Positions 51,065 to 59,813 of a DNA stretch of 64,000 nt are shown piece by piece. Numbering within the stretch: position 1 is the first letter of the stretch; every line of letters begins with the position of its first letter. A model generated the notes under the pieces. It was not told the origin of the DNA. It did no database searches and saw nothing but the letters and a program-made list of their open reading frames with translations. Source of the stretch: JBBROS01 sp965199595 (GTDB taxonomy: Bacteria > Pseudomonadota > Alphaproteobacteria > Acetobacterales > Acetobacteraceae); contig OZ241182.1 of assembly GCA_965199595.1 (NCBI GenBank), positions 3,954,608-4,018,607 of the forward strand, in the 5' to 3' direction. A program made the translations under genes and the position numbers.

Positions 51065-52347
51065 TGATCCACCTGAACGGTCGGCACGACCGACAGCCCC
51101 AACGGCAGCGGGATGTTGGGGTCCAGACCGGAATCAATGAGGATTTTCACGGGCACGCGCTGCACGATCTTGATGAAATTGCCTGTCGCGTTCTCCGCGG
51201 GAAAAGCGCTGAACTTGCTGCCCGACCCCATCTGGATACTGTTTACGTGCCCCCTCAACTTGAGCTGCGGATAGGCATCTACAGCAATTCGCACGTGTTG
51301 ACCGGGCCTCATGTCGGTCAACTGATTTTCCTTGAAGTTCGCCGTCACCCAGACGTCCGGCGACACCAGGGAGAACAGGCTCTGTCCAGACGTCACGTAG
51401 TTGCCCAGGTAAACGTTACGCTGCGTGACCCAGCCGTCCTGCGGCGCACGCAGTTCGGTGTAGCCCACGTTTAGCTCGGCTTGTTCCAGTTGCGCTTTCG
51501 CCTGCGCCACTGAAGCTTGTGCCTGCACCACCTGGGTCTGAACGAGCTTGATGTTCAGCGGCACCGGGCGGTTGATCGCCACGTTGGCCGTTTGCTGGCC
51601 AGTCGTCGCCGACGCAACCTTTGCGGCCGCAACCGCAGCATCGACGTCAGCCTGCGTGGTCCCGCGTGGGTCGACGGTGCGTTGCCGCCTGAGATCGGCC
51701 TGAGCCTTCTGCGCCTGCGCCTGCGCCTGTTCGCGCTGCGCTTCTGCCTGCTGCAGACGAGCCGGAAAGGTTTCCTTGGCAAGATCCAGGTTGGCCTGCG
51801 CGTTCGCAAGCTGCGCCTGCGCGACCTCCACCTGCGCCTGCGCCTGATCGCGCGAGGCGATGTAGTCACGCGGGTCGATCCGCAGAATCAGGTCTCCGGC
51901 ATGCAGGAAGGTGTTGTCCGTCACCTGCAACGCCACGACGTAGCCGGCCACCTTGGGCGCGATCCTGACCGTCGTGCCATCAGTGTAGGCGTCGTCGGTG
52001 CTCACCGTGCCGCGCGTACTCAGCCAATACCACAAGCCGACCCCGATCAGGAGCAGCGCTGCCAGGATCCCGCCAGCGATGACAAAGGGACGGCGGCGGC
52101 GGCGTTTTCGCTCAGCCTCTTTTTCCTTCTTCTGATCATCAGCGCTCTTCTTTTTGTCCTCAGCGCTTTTCTTTTTGTCCTCGCCTCCCTCGTCGTCATC
52201 CTTCTCCTTGGCGTCTTCATCGTGGCGTGGAGGATTGGCCGGTTTGTCGGCCTTTACGGTCCGATCCCGGTCGTAGTCATCGAAGACTCGTTGGTCGGAA
52301 CCGGAGTGCTCGCTCCCTTCGTGGCGCTCACGCGCGTCAACCGACAT
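51061..52347 (-). CDS. emrA: HlyD/EmrA-family membrane fusion protein
   Basis: A 428-residue periplasmic adaptor. The cytoplasmic N-terminus (about 85 residues) is unusually long and highly charged, with tandem EDKKKSA repeats and a poly-Arg stretch before a single membrane helix (about 88-110). The biotinyl-lipoyl motif is VSTDDAYTDGTTVRIAPKVAGYV; a long Ala/Gln-rich coiled coil follows (about 165-285), then the beta-barrel (APQDGWVTQRNVYLGNYV). It bridges EmrB to the outer-membrane channel. First gene of the efflux operon; no linked regulator. Confidence 0.92.
   Translation of the reverse strand: MSVDARERHEGSEHSGSDQRVFDDYDRDRTVKADKPANPPRHDEDAKEKDDDEGGEDKKKSAEDKKKSADDQKKEKEAERKRRRRRPFVIAGGILAALLLIGVGLWYWLSTRGTVSTDDAYTDGTTVRIAPKVAGYVVALQVTDNTFLHAGDLILRIDPRDYIASRDQAQAQVEVAQAQLANAQANLDLAKETFPARLQQAEAQREQAQAQAQKAQADLRRQRTVDPRGTTQADVDAAVAAAKVASATTGQQTANVAINRPVPLNIKLVQTQVVQAQASVAQAKAQLEQAELNVGYTELRAPQDGWVTQRNVYLGNYVTSGQSLFSLVSPDVWVTANFKENQLTDMRPGQHVRIAVDAYPQLKLRGHVNSIQMGSGSKFSAFPAENATGNFIKIVQRVPVKILIDSGLDPNIPLPLGLSVVPTVQVDQ
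52141..52182. repeat. 21-base tandem repeat in the emrA-like gene
   Basis: Two copies, 52141-52161 and 52162-52182, differing at one base. They encode the doubled EDKKKSA in the charged cytoplasmic tail and would allow length change by slippage in steps of seven residues. Confidence 0.75.
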
Positions 52348-52416
52348 GAGTCATCATCCCTGTTCTCCACTGCATCGCCACGTACCTCAGATCCAATCCT
52401 TATCCCACAGAAAGAC

Positions 52417-52707
52417 TCAGACAAAGCGATAGCGTCGCGTATCGCTGGATCCACTCGTATTTCTGGGTCCCACGGACGCTGACCTCTGAAGCCCACGCCG
52501 TGCCTTGCTGTCGTCGAACCCAAGCAGACCGGCCTGGGTCAGGCCGACTGCGCGAACTTCGCCGGCCTTGTCGTGCTGATAAGGATTGAGCACCGCGAGA
52601 GCGCCTTCCTTGCTTGCCCAATGCGCAGTGACCATGGCGCGGCCAGCATCGCTCACGTCCAGGAGGACCTCATGGGCGCGACAGCCAGCCATATACCTCA
52701 CGGTCAT
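52417..52707 (-). CDS. Small hypothetical protein
   Basis: About 96 residues with natural composition in the first 70 (MTVRYMAGCRAHEVLLDVSD, then AHWASKEGALAVLNPYQHDKAGEVRAVGLTQAGLLGFDD) and a Ser/Arg-rich tail. Start at ATG 52707 or the GTG at 52716; neither has a strong ribosome-binding site. It is upstream of the efflux operon on the same strand, but no regulator-type domain is visible. Confidence 0.42.
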   Translation of the reverse strand: MTVRYMAGCRAHEVLLDVSDAGRAMVTAHWASKEGALAVLNPYQHDKAGEVRAVGLTQAGLLGFDDSKARRGLQRSASVGPRNTSGSSDTRRYRFV

Positions 52708-52804
52708 GAGGAGCACCCTGTTTGGCTTTATTCATGACCTTCCCAGCTCCACCCTTGATCAACAATCCCGTGAACGTCGTGACTTTCGTTAATAGGAGAG
52801 AGGA

Positions 52805-52950
52805 ATTGAGCGCCTGACCGCGATGCCGGGCTTCGCCAGAATGGTGGAGCGCGGGAGCGTCGCTGCGGCAGCGGCTGCCGCGAACATGTCGCAGGCGATG
52901 ATTGGCAACCACATCCACGTCCTCGAGAACCGGCTCGGTGAGGCATCGGT
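52805..52950 (+). pseudogene. LysR-family regulator relic (helix-turn-helix only)
   Basis: The frame reads IERLTAMPGFARMVERGSVAAAAAAANMSQAMIGNHIHVLENRLG, the N-terminal DNA-binding helix-turn-helix of a LysR regulator (F-x-x-V-x-x-x-G-S-x-x-A-A-x-x-x-x-x-S-Q/P-x-x-V). After LENRLG the family sequence breaks off and no effector domain follows. A GAGAGAGGA precedes it. Such regulators normally sit beside a target operon; the efflux operon to the left is a candidate former target. Confidence 0.65.
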
Positions 52951-53152
52951 GCACGGAGGCAAGTGCGAACAGCACAGCCCCTCAGCGCCGCCCATGAGCA
53001 CCTGGTGCAGGATAGAGCGCTCTCGTCGCACGAGCGCAGCGGCGTGTCCGTGGCCGAACCCGGCCGCGTTTGGTCTTAAGGTTGTGTTCATCTCGTCGCC
53101 TTACCATCGGGGGCATTGAATGCCTGTTGCAGCGGTGTGTGAGGAGAACGCC

Positions 53153-54898
53153 ATGGATGGATTTCAGTCTGGCGCTGACGTGCGCGAGGGTGCCGAGACC
53201 TTGCTTTCGGCCAACTACGCACAGCACATCGCCTTGACGCAAGCCGTGCTGGATCGCGCGGCAGCAGGCTTCATCGGGCTTGACGCTGACCTGAACGTCA
53301 TATTGTGCAACCGTCCCGCGGCCGAGATACTCGGCCTTACGCCGCCGCAACTTTGGCAGCCGATTCCGCTCCCGCTTTGCCTCAGGGACAGCACCAGACT
53401 GGACGCCGAGGGACAGCTTGCCTTCACCGCGGCCCTGCATCGTGCGTCTGATCACTGGTGCCAGACCAGTCCCGGCATGAACGACCGGACGTTGCAGCTG
53501 ATCCTGTTGGACGGGCAGTCACTGCATGTCGTCATCAGCCGGGTCGCGGCGGATCAATACTTTGTCACTCTCAGCGTCGGTGACACCGAGGGCCTGCCGC
53601 CGGAACGAACCGATGGGCTTACCGGCCTTTCCGATCGCCAGTGGTTTCGGAATCGCCTGACCGCTGAGCTTGCCTCCCCGGGAAAGGAGGATCAGGTCGC
53701 CATCCTGCTGATTGATCTGGACCGCTTCAAGGCGGTCAACGACAGTCAAGGGCATCCGATCGGCGATGCCCTCCTCCAGATGGTGGCGCAACGCCTGAGC
53801 TCGGTCGTGCGTGACGGGGACCTTGTGAGCCGGTTGGGAGGCGACGAGTTCGCGGTGACGATGCCCGGCATGTGCGCGCCTGAGCTCATGGGACAGCGCC
53901 TGGTCGACCTCCTGAGCCGACCATATCTGATCGAGGGCCACGTGTTGGTCATCGGTGCCAGCATCGGCATCGCAGTGGGACCGCGCGATGGCGCAGACAC
54001 TGCCACCCTCGTGCGCGCTGCAGATCTCGCGCTCTATCAGGCCAAGGAGGATGGCCGTCAGTCAGTCAGGGTGTTCAACCAGGGCATGGATACCCGTGCC
54101 CGGGCACGGCATGCCTTGCTGGATGATCTGCGCCGCGCGCTCGCGCTGCAGCAGTTCGAGGTGCACTACCAGCCGCAGACCAATCTGCTGTCCCGGGAAC
54201 TCGTGGGCTTCGAGGCGCTGGTGCGCTGGCGCCATCCGGAACAGGGGCTGATACCGCCAGACCGCTTTATTCCTCTGGCCGAGGAGATGGGCCTGATCGT
54301 CGGGATTGGCGAATGGGTGCTGCGGACAGCGTGTGTGGATGCAATGTCCTGGCCCGGCGAGCTCTCGGTCGCGGTGAACGTCTCGGCCAAGCAGCTGGAG
54401 GACCAGAACCGGTTGCCGCGTGTTGTTCAGGCGGCACTCACGGCGTCTGGCCTCTCAGCGCAGCGCCTGGAGGTCGAGATTACCGAGAGCGCTCTGGTGC
54501 GGTACGAGAAGCAGGCGCTGCACGTGCTTCATGCCCTGCGGGCCAAGGGCGTCAAGGTGAGCATGGATGATTTCGGCACCGGGTATTCCTCCCTCAGCCA
54601 GCTCCGCAGCTTTCCCTTCGACAAGCTGAAGATCGACCGCTCCTTCGTGCGCGATCTGTCGAGCAGCGAAGAGGCGGTCGCCGTCATCCGCGCCATTGCG
54701 GCCCTGGGTACCAGCCTGGGCATGACGACCACTGCCGAGGGGGTGGAGACAGATGCGCAGGAAGCGATGGTCCGCAACGACGGCTGCACCGACATGCAAG
54801 GCTATCTCGTGAGTCGTCCTGTGCCTGCGGGAGACGTTATCGAGCTGATCCGAAATCATGCTGCCGGTTCGCCAGCAATTCAGGAGAACATCCAATGA
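53153..54898 (+). CDS. PAS-GGDEF-EAL cyclic-di-GMP turnover protein
   Basis: A 581-residue protein. A PAS domain (about 25-140) senses an unknown signal. The GGDEF domain has GGDEF at 229-233 and an intact product-inhibition I-site (R220-x-x-D223). The EAL domain begins near 320: EAL at 354-356 in FEALVRWRHP, NVSAKQL, EITES, DDFGTGYSS, KIDRSF and AEGVET keep the metal and catalytic residues. Both cyclase and phosphodiesterase activity are possible. GAGGAG eight bases before the ATG fixes the start. Its TGA overlaps the BLUF gene ATG, tying their expression. Confidence 0.93.
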   Translation: MDGFQSGADVREGAETLLSANYAQHIALTQAVLDRAAAGFIGLDADLNVILCNRPAAEILGLTPPQLWQPIPLPLCLRDSTRLDAEGQLAFTAALHRASDHWCQTSPGMNDRTLQLILLDGQSLHVVISRVAADQYFVTLSVGDTEGLPPERTDGLTGLSDRQWFRNRLTAELASPGKEDQVAILLIDLDRFKAVNDSQGHPIGDALLQMVAQRLSSVVRDGDLVSRLGGDEFAVTMPGMCAPELMGQRLVDLLSRPYLIEGHVLVIGASIGIAVGPRDGADTATLVRAADLALYQAKEDGRQSVRVFNQGMDTRARARHALLDDLRRALALQQFEVHYQPQTNLLSRELVGFEALVRWRHPEQGLIPPDRFIPLAEEMGLIVGIGEWVLRTACVDAMSWPGELSVAVNVSAKQLEDQNRLPRVVQAALTASGLSAQRLEVEITESALVRYEKQALHVLHALRAKGVKVSMDDFGTGYSSLSQLRSFPFDKLKIDRSFVRDLSSSEEAVAVIRAIAALGTSLGMTTTAEGVETDAQEAMVRNDGCTDMQGYLVSRPVPAGDVIELIRNHAAGSPAIQENIQ

Positions 54899-55338
54899 GC
54901 GCCAATCTGTTTCGCCTGGTCTATTGCAGCACCAACACGATCTCGGGTGATCAAAGCGATCCTGCTGCGGAAATTGCCCAGATCCTCGCCGTGTCGCGCG
55001 CGAACAATGCCCGCGATGGCGTGACAGGCGCGCTGCTCTACAGCGACGGCTGCTTTGCGCAGGTGCTCGAAGGCGAACTCGAAGTCGCGCAACGGACCTT
55101 CGAGCGCATCCAGCGTGACCCTCGGCACGGCAACGTCATCGTGCTGGAGGCTCGACGCGTCGAAGCGCGAATCTTCGGCACGTGGGACATGGCGCTGGCG
55201 GAACCGGCCGAGCCTGCCAATACCAAATCCGTGCTTGGCCAAATCCTGGCAGAACCCGGTGGCGACGCTGGAACAACCGTGGTGGCGCTGCTGGACGGCC
55301 TTGTGCGTCGTGAGGGTGACTGGGCGAGCGCCGCTTAG
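54895..55338 (+). CDS. BLUF-domain blue-light sensor
   Basis: A 147-residue stand-alone BLUF protein: flavin (FAD) photoreceptor. Key residues: Y10 (FRLVYCS), N37/N38 (SRANNARDGVTG), Q56 (FAQVLEG) and the W97-x-M99 pair (TWDMAL), which shape the light-driven hydrogen-bond switch. About residues 110-147 form a C-terminal cap with no output domain. It is translationally coupled (ATGA) to the PAS-GGDEF-EAL protein, so it probably regulates it by protein contact, as in BLUF-EAL proteins such as BlrP1 where the two are fused. Confidence 0.92.
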   Translation: MSANLFRLVYCSTNTISGDQSDPAAEIAQILAVSRANNARDGVTGALLYSDGCFAQVLEGELEVAQRTFERIQRDPRHGNVIVLEARRVEARIFGTWDMALAEPAEPANTKSVLGQILAEPGGDAGTTVVALLDGLVRREGDWASAA

Positions 55339-55375
55339 CGGTGAAGGATGGATAAGGTTGCAGCAGGTCAATCGT

Positions 55376-58300
55376 TCAGTGTGCCTTGGCGGCGCGCGCG
55401 ATTGCTCCGTCGAGGCCCGCCCAGGGCGCCTCACCCGGAGCGAAGCGCGCGCGCAGGAAACGCGCAAGTTCCGCAACCTGCCGGTCCGAGAGGCTTCCAC
55501 GGAAGCCCGGCATCGGGCCAAGAGCCGGGCGGGCCGGCTGCTCGATGCCCTGGAGGATGACGCGCAGCAGGTTGTCCGGCCGGGCTGCGTGGATGCCGCT
55601 GTTCAAGGCCAGTGCAACGTTGACGCCGAACACGGGCGGTCCGCTGCCGTCATGATGGCAGGAGGCGCAGGCGCCCCTGAAGATGCGGGCGCCCTCCGAC
55701 GCATCCCCTCGCAGGCCAGCCTCGGCCCGGGCCTGCAGCGCGGCTGCCAGCCCTGCTTCGTCGACCGCAGCCGCCGGCGTCTTGTCCAGCGATGCCAGGT
55801 AGTGCGCCATGGCGGCCACGTCCGCGTCCGGCAGGTGGGACAGTTCGGACACCACGGCGGCCATCGGCCCCGCGGCAACGCCATGGAAGGCGGAATGACC
55901 GGTCCGCAGATAGTCGTACAGCGCCGCCTCCGTCCAGGGGATGGGCGCGCTGGATGTCCCGTTCAAGGCCGGGGCCTCCCATCCGTCCACCGCGGCACCG
56001 GCCATGTGGGCAGACCGGCGTTCCGCCCCCAGGGCGTTGCGCGGGGTGTGGCAGGCGCCGCAATGACCCAGGCCCTCGACCAGGTAGCGGCCCCGGTTCC
56101 ACACCGCCGTCTGCGCCGGCTCGGGCTGCATGGCGCCGGGCCGGTGGAACAGCAGGTTCCACCCGGCCATGAGCGGGCGGAGGTTGAACGGGAAGGCCAG
56201 CCGGGTCTCCGGGGACCTGGCCTGCACCGGCTCCTGCACCATCAGATAGGCGTAGAGCGCCAGCAGGTCCTGGTCCGTCATCCGGGTGTACGAGGTGTAT
56301 GGAAACGCGGGATAAAGGTTGCGTCCGTCGCGCCCGATCCCGTCGCGCATGGCCCGTGTGAAGGCGGCCAGGGAGTAGGCGCCGATCCCGGTCTCGACGT
56401 CCGGGGTAAGGTTGGTCGCGTAGACCGTTCCGAACGGGGTGTTCAGGGCATGGCCGCCGGCGTTGCGCACCCCGCCCGGGGCGGTGTGGCACACGGCGCA
56501 GTCCCCTACCGCCGCCAGCAGGCGCCCGCGCTCGATCAGTGTGGCGGAGAACACGTCCGGGCCCGGCGGCGTGGTGCCGGGCATGGCGGCATGGAGCCCG
56601 AGCAGGCCGGTGGCGGCGACCCCGAGGGCGGTGCCGAGCCCGGCCAGCGCTCCGAACCAGCGGCGCCGAACCTTGCCGCGGCCTCCGCCGTCCGGCTCGG
56701 GCGGGGTGTCCAGCCCCGCGAGGATCACGTCCGCCGTGAACGGGGCGCTGCGGAACCGCACGCCGGTCGCGTCGAAGATCGCGTTGGCAATCGCGGCCGC
56801 GCCGGGCACGGAGGCGGACTCGCCCGCACCCAGCGGCGGCTGGTCCGGCCGGTGCATGAGCATGACGTCGATCTCGGGCACCTCCTTGAAGGAGATGATG
56901 GGATAGCCGCCCCATTCCTTGGACGAGACCAGCGCGTTCTCCTCGAACGAGACCCGCTCCATCAGGGCCCGGCTGGTCGCCTGCACCACGTTGCCGTGCA
57001 CCTGGTGGCGCACCCCGGCCGGGTTGATCATCAGCCCGGCGTCGTGGCCCACCGTCACCTTCGTCACCGCCACCTCGCCGGTGCGGCGGTTCACCTCCAC
57101 CTCGGCCACCCAGGCCGCCCAGGCGGCGCCGAACCCCGGGAACCTGCTGTGCACATACAGCGCGTAGGCGAAGCCCTGGCCGCGCAGGATGTCGCCCTCG
57201 CCGCGCAGCCTCGGCCCGGTGCGCTCCTCCCACCCGGCCCGGGCCGCGACCGCGCGAACCAGCTCGGCCGCACGCTCCTCCTTGAGGTGGCGCAGGCGGT
57301 ACTCCACCGGGTCCACCTTCGCCTCGGCCGCCAGCTCGTCGATGAAGCACTCGTGCGCGAAGGTGTTGGGCAGGGCGGACACGCCGCGCATCCAGGACGC
57401 GCGGACCAGCGGCGCCAGGTCATCCACGGCGATGCGGATGGCGGGATAGGCGTAGGGCGGGATGGCGGTGCGGTCCCCCATCTGCGTCACCGCCGCGACC
57501 GGGGGCTCCACCCCGGTCAGCAGCAGCGGCAGCATGGGGGCTAGGTTGGAGGGATAGCGCGTGGTGAAGTCGTAGCCGGTGGGGTTGCCCGCCGCATCCA
57601 GCCCGCCCCGCACGTCGCACAGCTGGGCGGCGCCCTTGGGCTCCCAGGCGTGCTCCTGCTCCCGGGTGAGCTGGACGCGCACCGGGCGGCCGACGGCGCG
57701 GGACAGCAGGGCGGCGTCCCCCGTCACGTCGTCGGCGCAGTTGCGTCCGTAGCAGCCGGCCGCCTCCATGCGCCGGATCTCGACGGCGGAGTCCGGCATG
57801 TCGAGCAGCCGGGCCAGGTCGCCGCGGAGCAGATGGGGGTTCTGGGTGCCGGACCAGGCGACGAGCCGCCCTTCCTCGAAGGCGGCCACCGCGCAGGAGG
57901 GGCCGATCGAGCCGTGCATCTGGTAGGGCCAGGTGTAGGTCCGCTCCAGGACGCGGGCCGAGCCGGCCAGGGCGGCATCCACATCGCCCTCCTCGAGCAG
58001 GGTGCGGCGGGTGGCATCCTGCCGCCGCAGCGCGCCCTCTACGTCCTGCAGCTCGAACCGCGACTCGAACGAGGCCCAGCGCACCTGCAACAGGCGCATG
58101 GCCCGCTCCGCCTCCTCCTCGCGGAGCGCCACCACGCCCACGAAGTCACCGATCACCACCACGGCCACCAGGCCCGGCACCCCCGCCACGCTCGCCTCGT
58201 CCACGCCGAGCAGCGAGCGGCCGACGAAGGGACCGCTGTCATGCCCCACATAGGGCGGCCGGACCACGCGGCCGTGCAGCATGCCGGGCAGGCGGAGGTC

Positions 58301-58930
58301 GTGGATGTACGAGAAGGCGCCGACCGCCTTGGACGGGATGTCCACCCGCGGCACCGCGTGGCCGACCAGCCGGTACTGGTCGGGCGTCTTCACCACGGCG
58401 TCGCCATCCAGCGTCGCGGCGAAGCGGCGTCCGCGCAGGAGTGCGGCATAGGCGATGCGGCGCGCCGGGTCGCCGGTCACGAAGACGGTGCCGTCCTCGA
58501 CGTCGAGCATCGCGGGCGTCGTGCCGAGATGCGAGGCCGCCTCCGCCACCAGCATATGCCGCGCCTGTGCCGCGGCCCGGCGCAGCGGCACCGCGGTGAT
58601 CTGGATGGTCTCGCTGGCGATCGTCGCTCCCTGGTCCGGCGCGCTCTCGGTGTCGCCGAGCACCATCGTCACCGTGTCGAGCGGGACGTCCAGCTCCTCG
58701 GCCACGATCTGCGCCAGCGCGGTGCGGATGCCGGTGCCGAGATCGACATGTCCGTTGAAGGCCAGCACCCGGCCGTCCTCGAGCACGGCCACGAAGATGT
58801 CCGGTCCGTTGTCCCGGTTGCTCGGCGCGCGTGCATGCAGCCCGGCGTGGGCCTCGGCGTCCGGCGCGCGTGTGATCAGCAGCGTGCCGTCGCGGTCCAG
58901 AAGGTCAAGGCGGGACGGTGGGGGTGCCAT
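55376..58930 (-). CDS. Molybdopterin hydroxylase large subunit fused to triheme cytochrome c (NicB-like)
   Basis: A 1184-residue protein. Residues about 30-740 are the xanthine-oxidase-type molybdenum domain (GHVDLGTGIRTALAQIVAEEL, ESAPDQGATIASET, SGTQNPHLLRGDLARLL, GAGESASVPGAAAIANAI, with the catalytic Glu in GAGES). A membrane-spanning or linker helix (about 760-790) leads to three cytochrome c domains with CAVCH, CGACH and CASCH. This is the layout and size of nicotinate dehydrogenase NicB, which passes electrons to the respiratory chain rather than NAD. The true substrate could be another N-heterocycle or aldehyde. GGACAG precedes the ATG. Confidence 0.88.
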   Translation of the reverse strand: MAPPPSRLDLLDRDGTLLITRAPDAEAHAGLHARAPSNRDNGPDIFVAVLEDGRVLAFNGHVDLGTGIRTALAQIVAEELDVPLDTVTMVLGDTESAPDQGATIASETIQITAVPLRRAAAQARHMLVAEAASHLGTTPAMLDVEDGTVFVTGDPARRIAYAALLRGRRFAATLDGDAVVKTPDQYRLVGHAVPRVDIPSKAVGAFSYIHDLRLPGMLHGRVVRPPYVGHDSGPFVGRSLLGVDEASVAGVPGLVAVVVIGDFVGVVALREEEAERAMRLLQVRWASFESRFELQDVEGALRRQDATRRTLLEEGDVDAALAGSARVLERTYTWPYQMHGSIGPSCAVAAFEEGRLVAWSGTQNPHLLRGDLARLLDMPDSAVEIRRMEAAGCYGRNCADDVTGDAALLSRAVGRPVRVQLTREQEHAWEPKGAAQLCDVRGGLDAAGNPTGYDFTTRYPSNLAPMLPLLLTGVEPPVAAVTQMGDRTAIPPYAYPAIRIAVDDLAPLVRASWMRGVSALPNTFAHECFIDELAAEAKVDPVEYRLRHLKEERAAELVRAVAARAGWEERTGPRLRGEGDILRGQGFAYALYVHSRFPGFGAAWAAWVAEVEVNRRTGEVAVTKVTVGHDAGLMINPAGVRHQVHGNVVQATSRALMERVSFEENALVSSKEWGGYPIISFKEVPEIDVMLMHRPDQPPLGAGESASVPGAAAIANAIFDATGVRFRSAPFTADVILAGLDTPPEPDGGGRGKVRRRWFGALAGLGTALGVAATGLLGLHAAMPGTTPPGPDVFSATLIERGRLLAAVGDCAVCHTAPGGVRNAGGHALNTPFGTVYATNLTPDVETGIGAYSLAAFTRAMRDGIGRDGRNLYPAFPYTSYTRMTDQDLLALYAYLMVQEPVQARSPETRLAFPFNLRPLMAGWNLLFHRPGAMQPEPAQTAVWNRGRYLVEGLGHCGACHTPRNALGAERRSAHMAGAAVDGWEAPALNGTSSAPIPWTEAALYDYLRTGHSAFHGVAAGPMAAVVSELSHLPDADVAAMAHYLASLDKTPAAAVDEAGLAAALQARAEAGLRGDASEGARIFRGACASCHHDGSGPPVFGVNVALALNSGIHAARPDNLLRVILQGIEQPARPALGPMPGFRGSLSDRQVAELARFLRARFAPGEAPWAGLDGAIARAAKAH

Positions 58931-58942
58931 GACGGCTGTCCT

Positions 58943-59422
58943 TCAGATGTCCCGAGCCGCGCGCCGGGCGGCCTGCAGGATCTCGAGGTGGGTGCCGCAG
59001 CGGCAAAGGTTGTTGGCGAGGGCGCCGCGGATGGCGGCTTCCGCGGGTGCCGGGTCACGCCGGAGCAGCGACTCGACGGCGATGATCATGCCGTTCAGGC
59101 AATAGCCGCACTGGGCGGCCTGCTCGGCGATGAACGCCCGCTGCACTCGGCCGGGACACCCCCCGGGCGCGAGTCCCTCGAGGGTGGTGACCTCCATCCC
59201 CTGAACGGCCGCGGCCCGGATGCAGCAGGACCGCACCGCCCTTCCGTTCACGAGCACCGAGCAGGCCCCGCATTCACCCAGGCCGCAGCCGTATTTCGGC
59301 CCGTTCAGGCCCAGGTCGTTGCGCAGCACCGGCAGCAGGCGCGTGTCGCTGCGCAGGCAGAGCCGGTGCAGCGTCCCGTTGACGGCCAGCACGACGGTGG
59401 TGGAAGCCGGTTCTGCTTGCAT
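58943..59422 (-). CDS. [2Fe-2S] small subunit of the molybdenum hydroxylase (NicA-like)
   Basis: A 159-residue ferredoxin-type subunit. Plant-type cluster motif CGLGECGACSVLVNG and second cluster CGYCLNGMIIA ... LCRCGTH, both complete. It relays electrons from the molybdenum site to the cytochrome part of the partner. It begins 12 bases before the large subunit. Start ATG at 59422 preferred; an in-frame GTG-adjacent alternative is three codons upstream. Confidence 0.9.
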   Translation of the reverse strand: MQAEPASTTVVLAVNGTLHRLCLRSDTRLLPVLRNDLGLNGPKYGCGLGECGACSVLVNGRAVRSCCIRAAAVQGMEVTTLEGLAPGGCPGRVQRAFIAEQAAQCGYCLNGMIIAVESLLRRDPAPAEAAIRGALANNLCRCGTHLEILQAARRAARDI

Positions 59423-59431
59423 GCCGCACAC

Positions 59432-59710
59432 TCGGTCAACCGGCTGGAAATGGAAAGACGCGGCGTCCGATCCACGTCGATCATGATCAGGAATAGCTGG
59501 CCGCGCATGAACCCGAGGCCCTCACCGGCGATCCTGAAGCAGATGGTGCACACGACCAGGGAGATGAACCGGGCAGAGCGCCTGTCGATCATTACACCCT
59601 TCAGGAGATGCTCGCCGGCACGGGATACCGCTGAGCGGCTGGCCGTGCCCGCCGGGTTCACGGCTCTGGATCCAGGGGCGAGACGCCCTCTGCCGGTAGC
59701 GTCCGCGCTG
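59432..59710. other. Gap left of the IS256-like element
   Basis: About 280 bases with no supported gene. Open frames on both strands have no ribosome-binding site or recognisable domain. Presumably holds the promoter of the nicAB-like operon and older mobile DNA. Confidence 0.4.
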
Positions 59711-59813
59711 GTGGTGGAATTTCGTTGATCGAAACGGTGTAGGCGGAGGTGGCCATTGGATTGGCTGGCTAAGGTGGAGTTGCGACGCTCTCACCCGAAC
59801 CGACGAGGACCCG

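Noticed and set aside
52141..52182. Considered the short tandem repeat as a CRISPR or phase-variation tract
   Set aside because: Only two copies without spacers; multiples of three keep the frame, so it cannot switch the gene off.
57650..59728. A 692-codon open frame on the plus strand across the nicAB-like region
   Set aside because: It is exactly antisense to the molybdenum hydroxylase genes, whose domains and cysteines are clear. Its composition (very high His, Gly, Arg, Gln) is typical of a shadow frame in GC-rich DNA.
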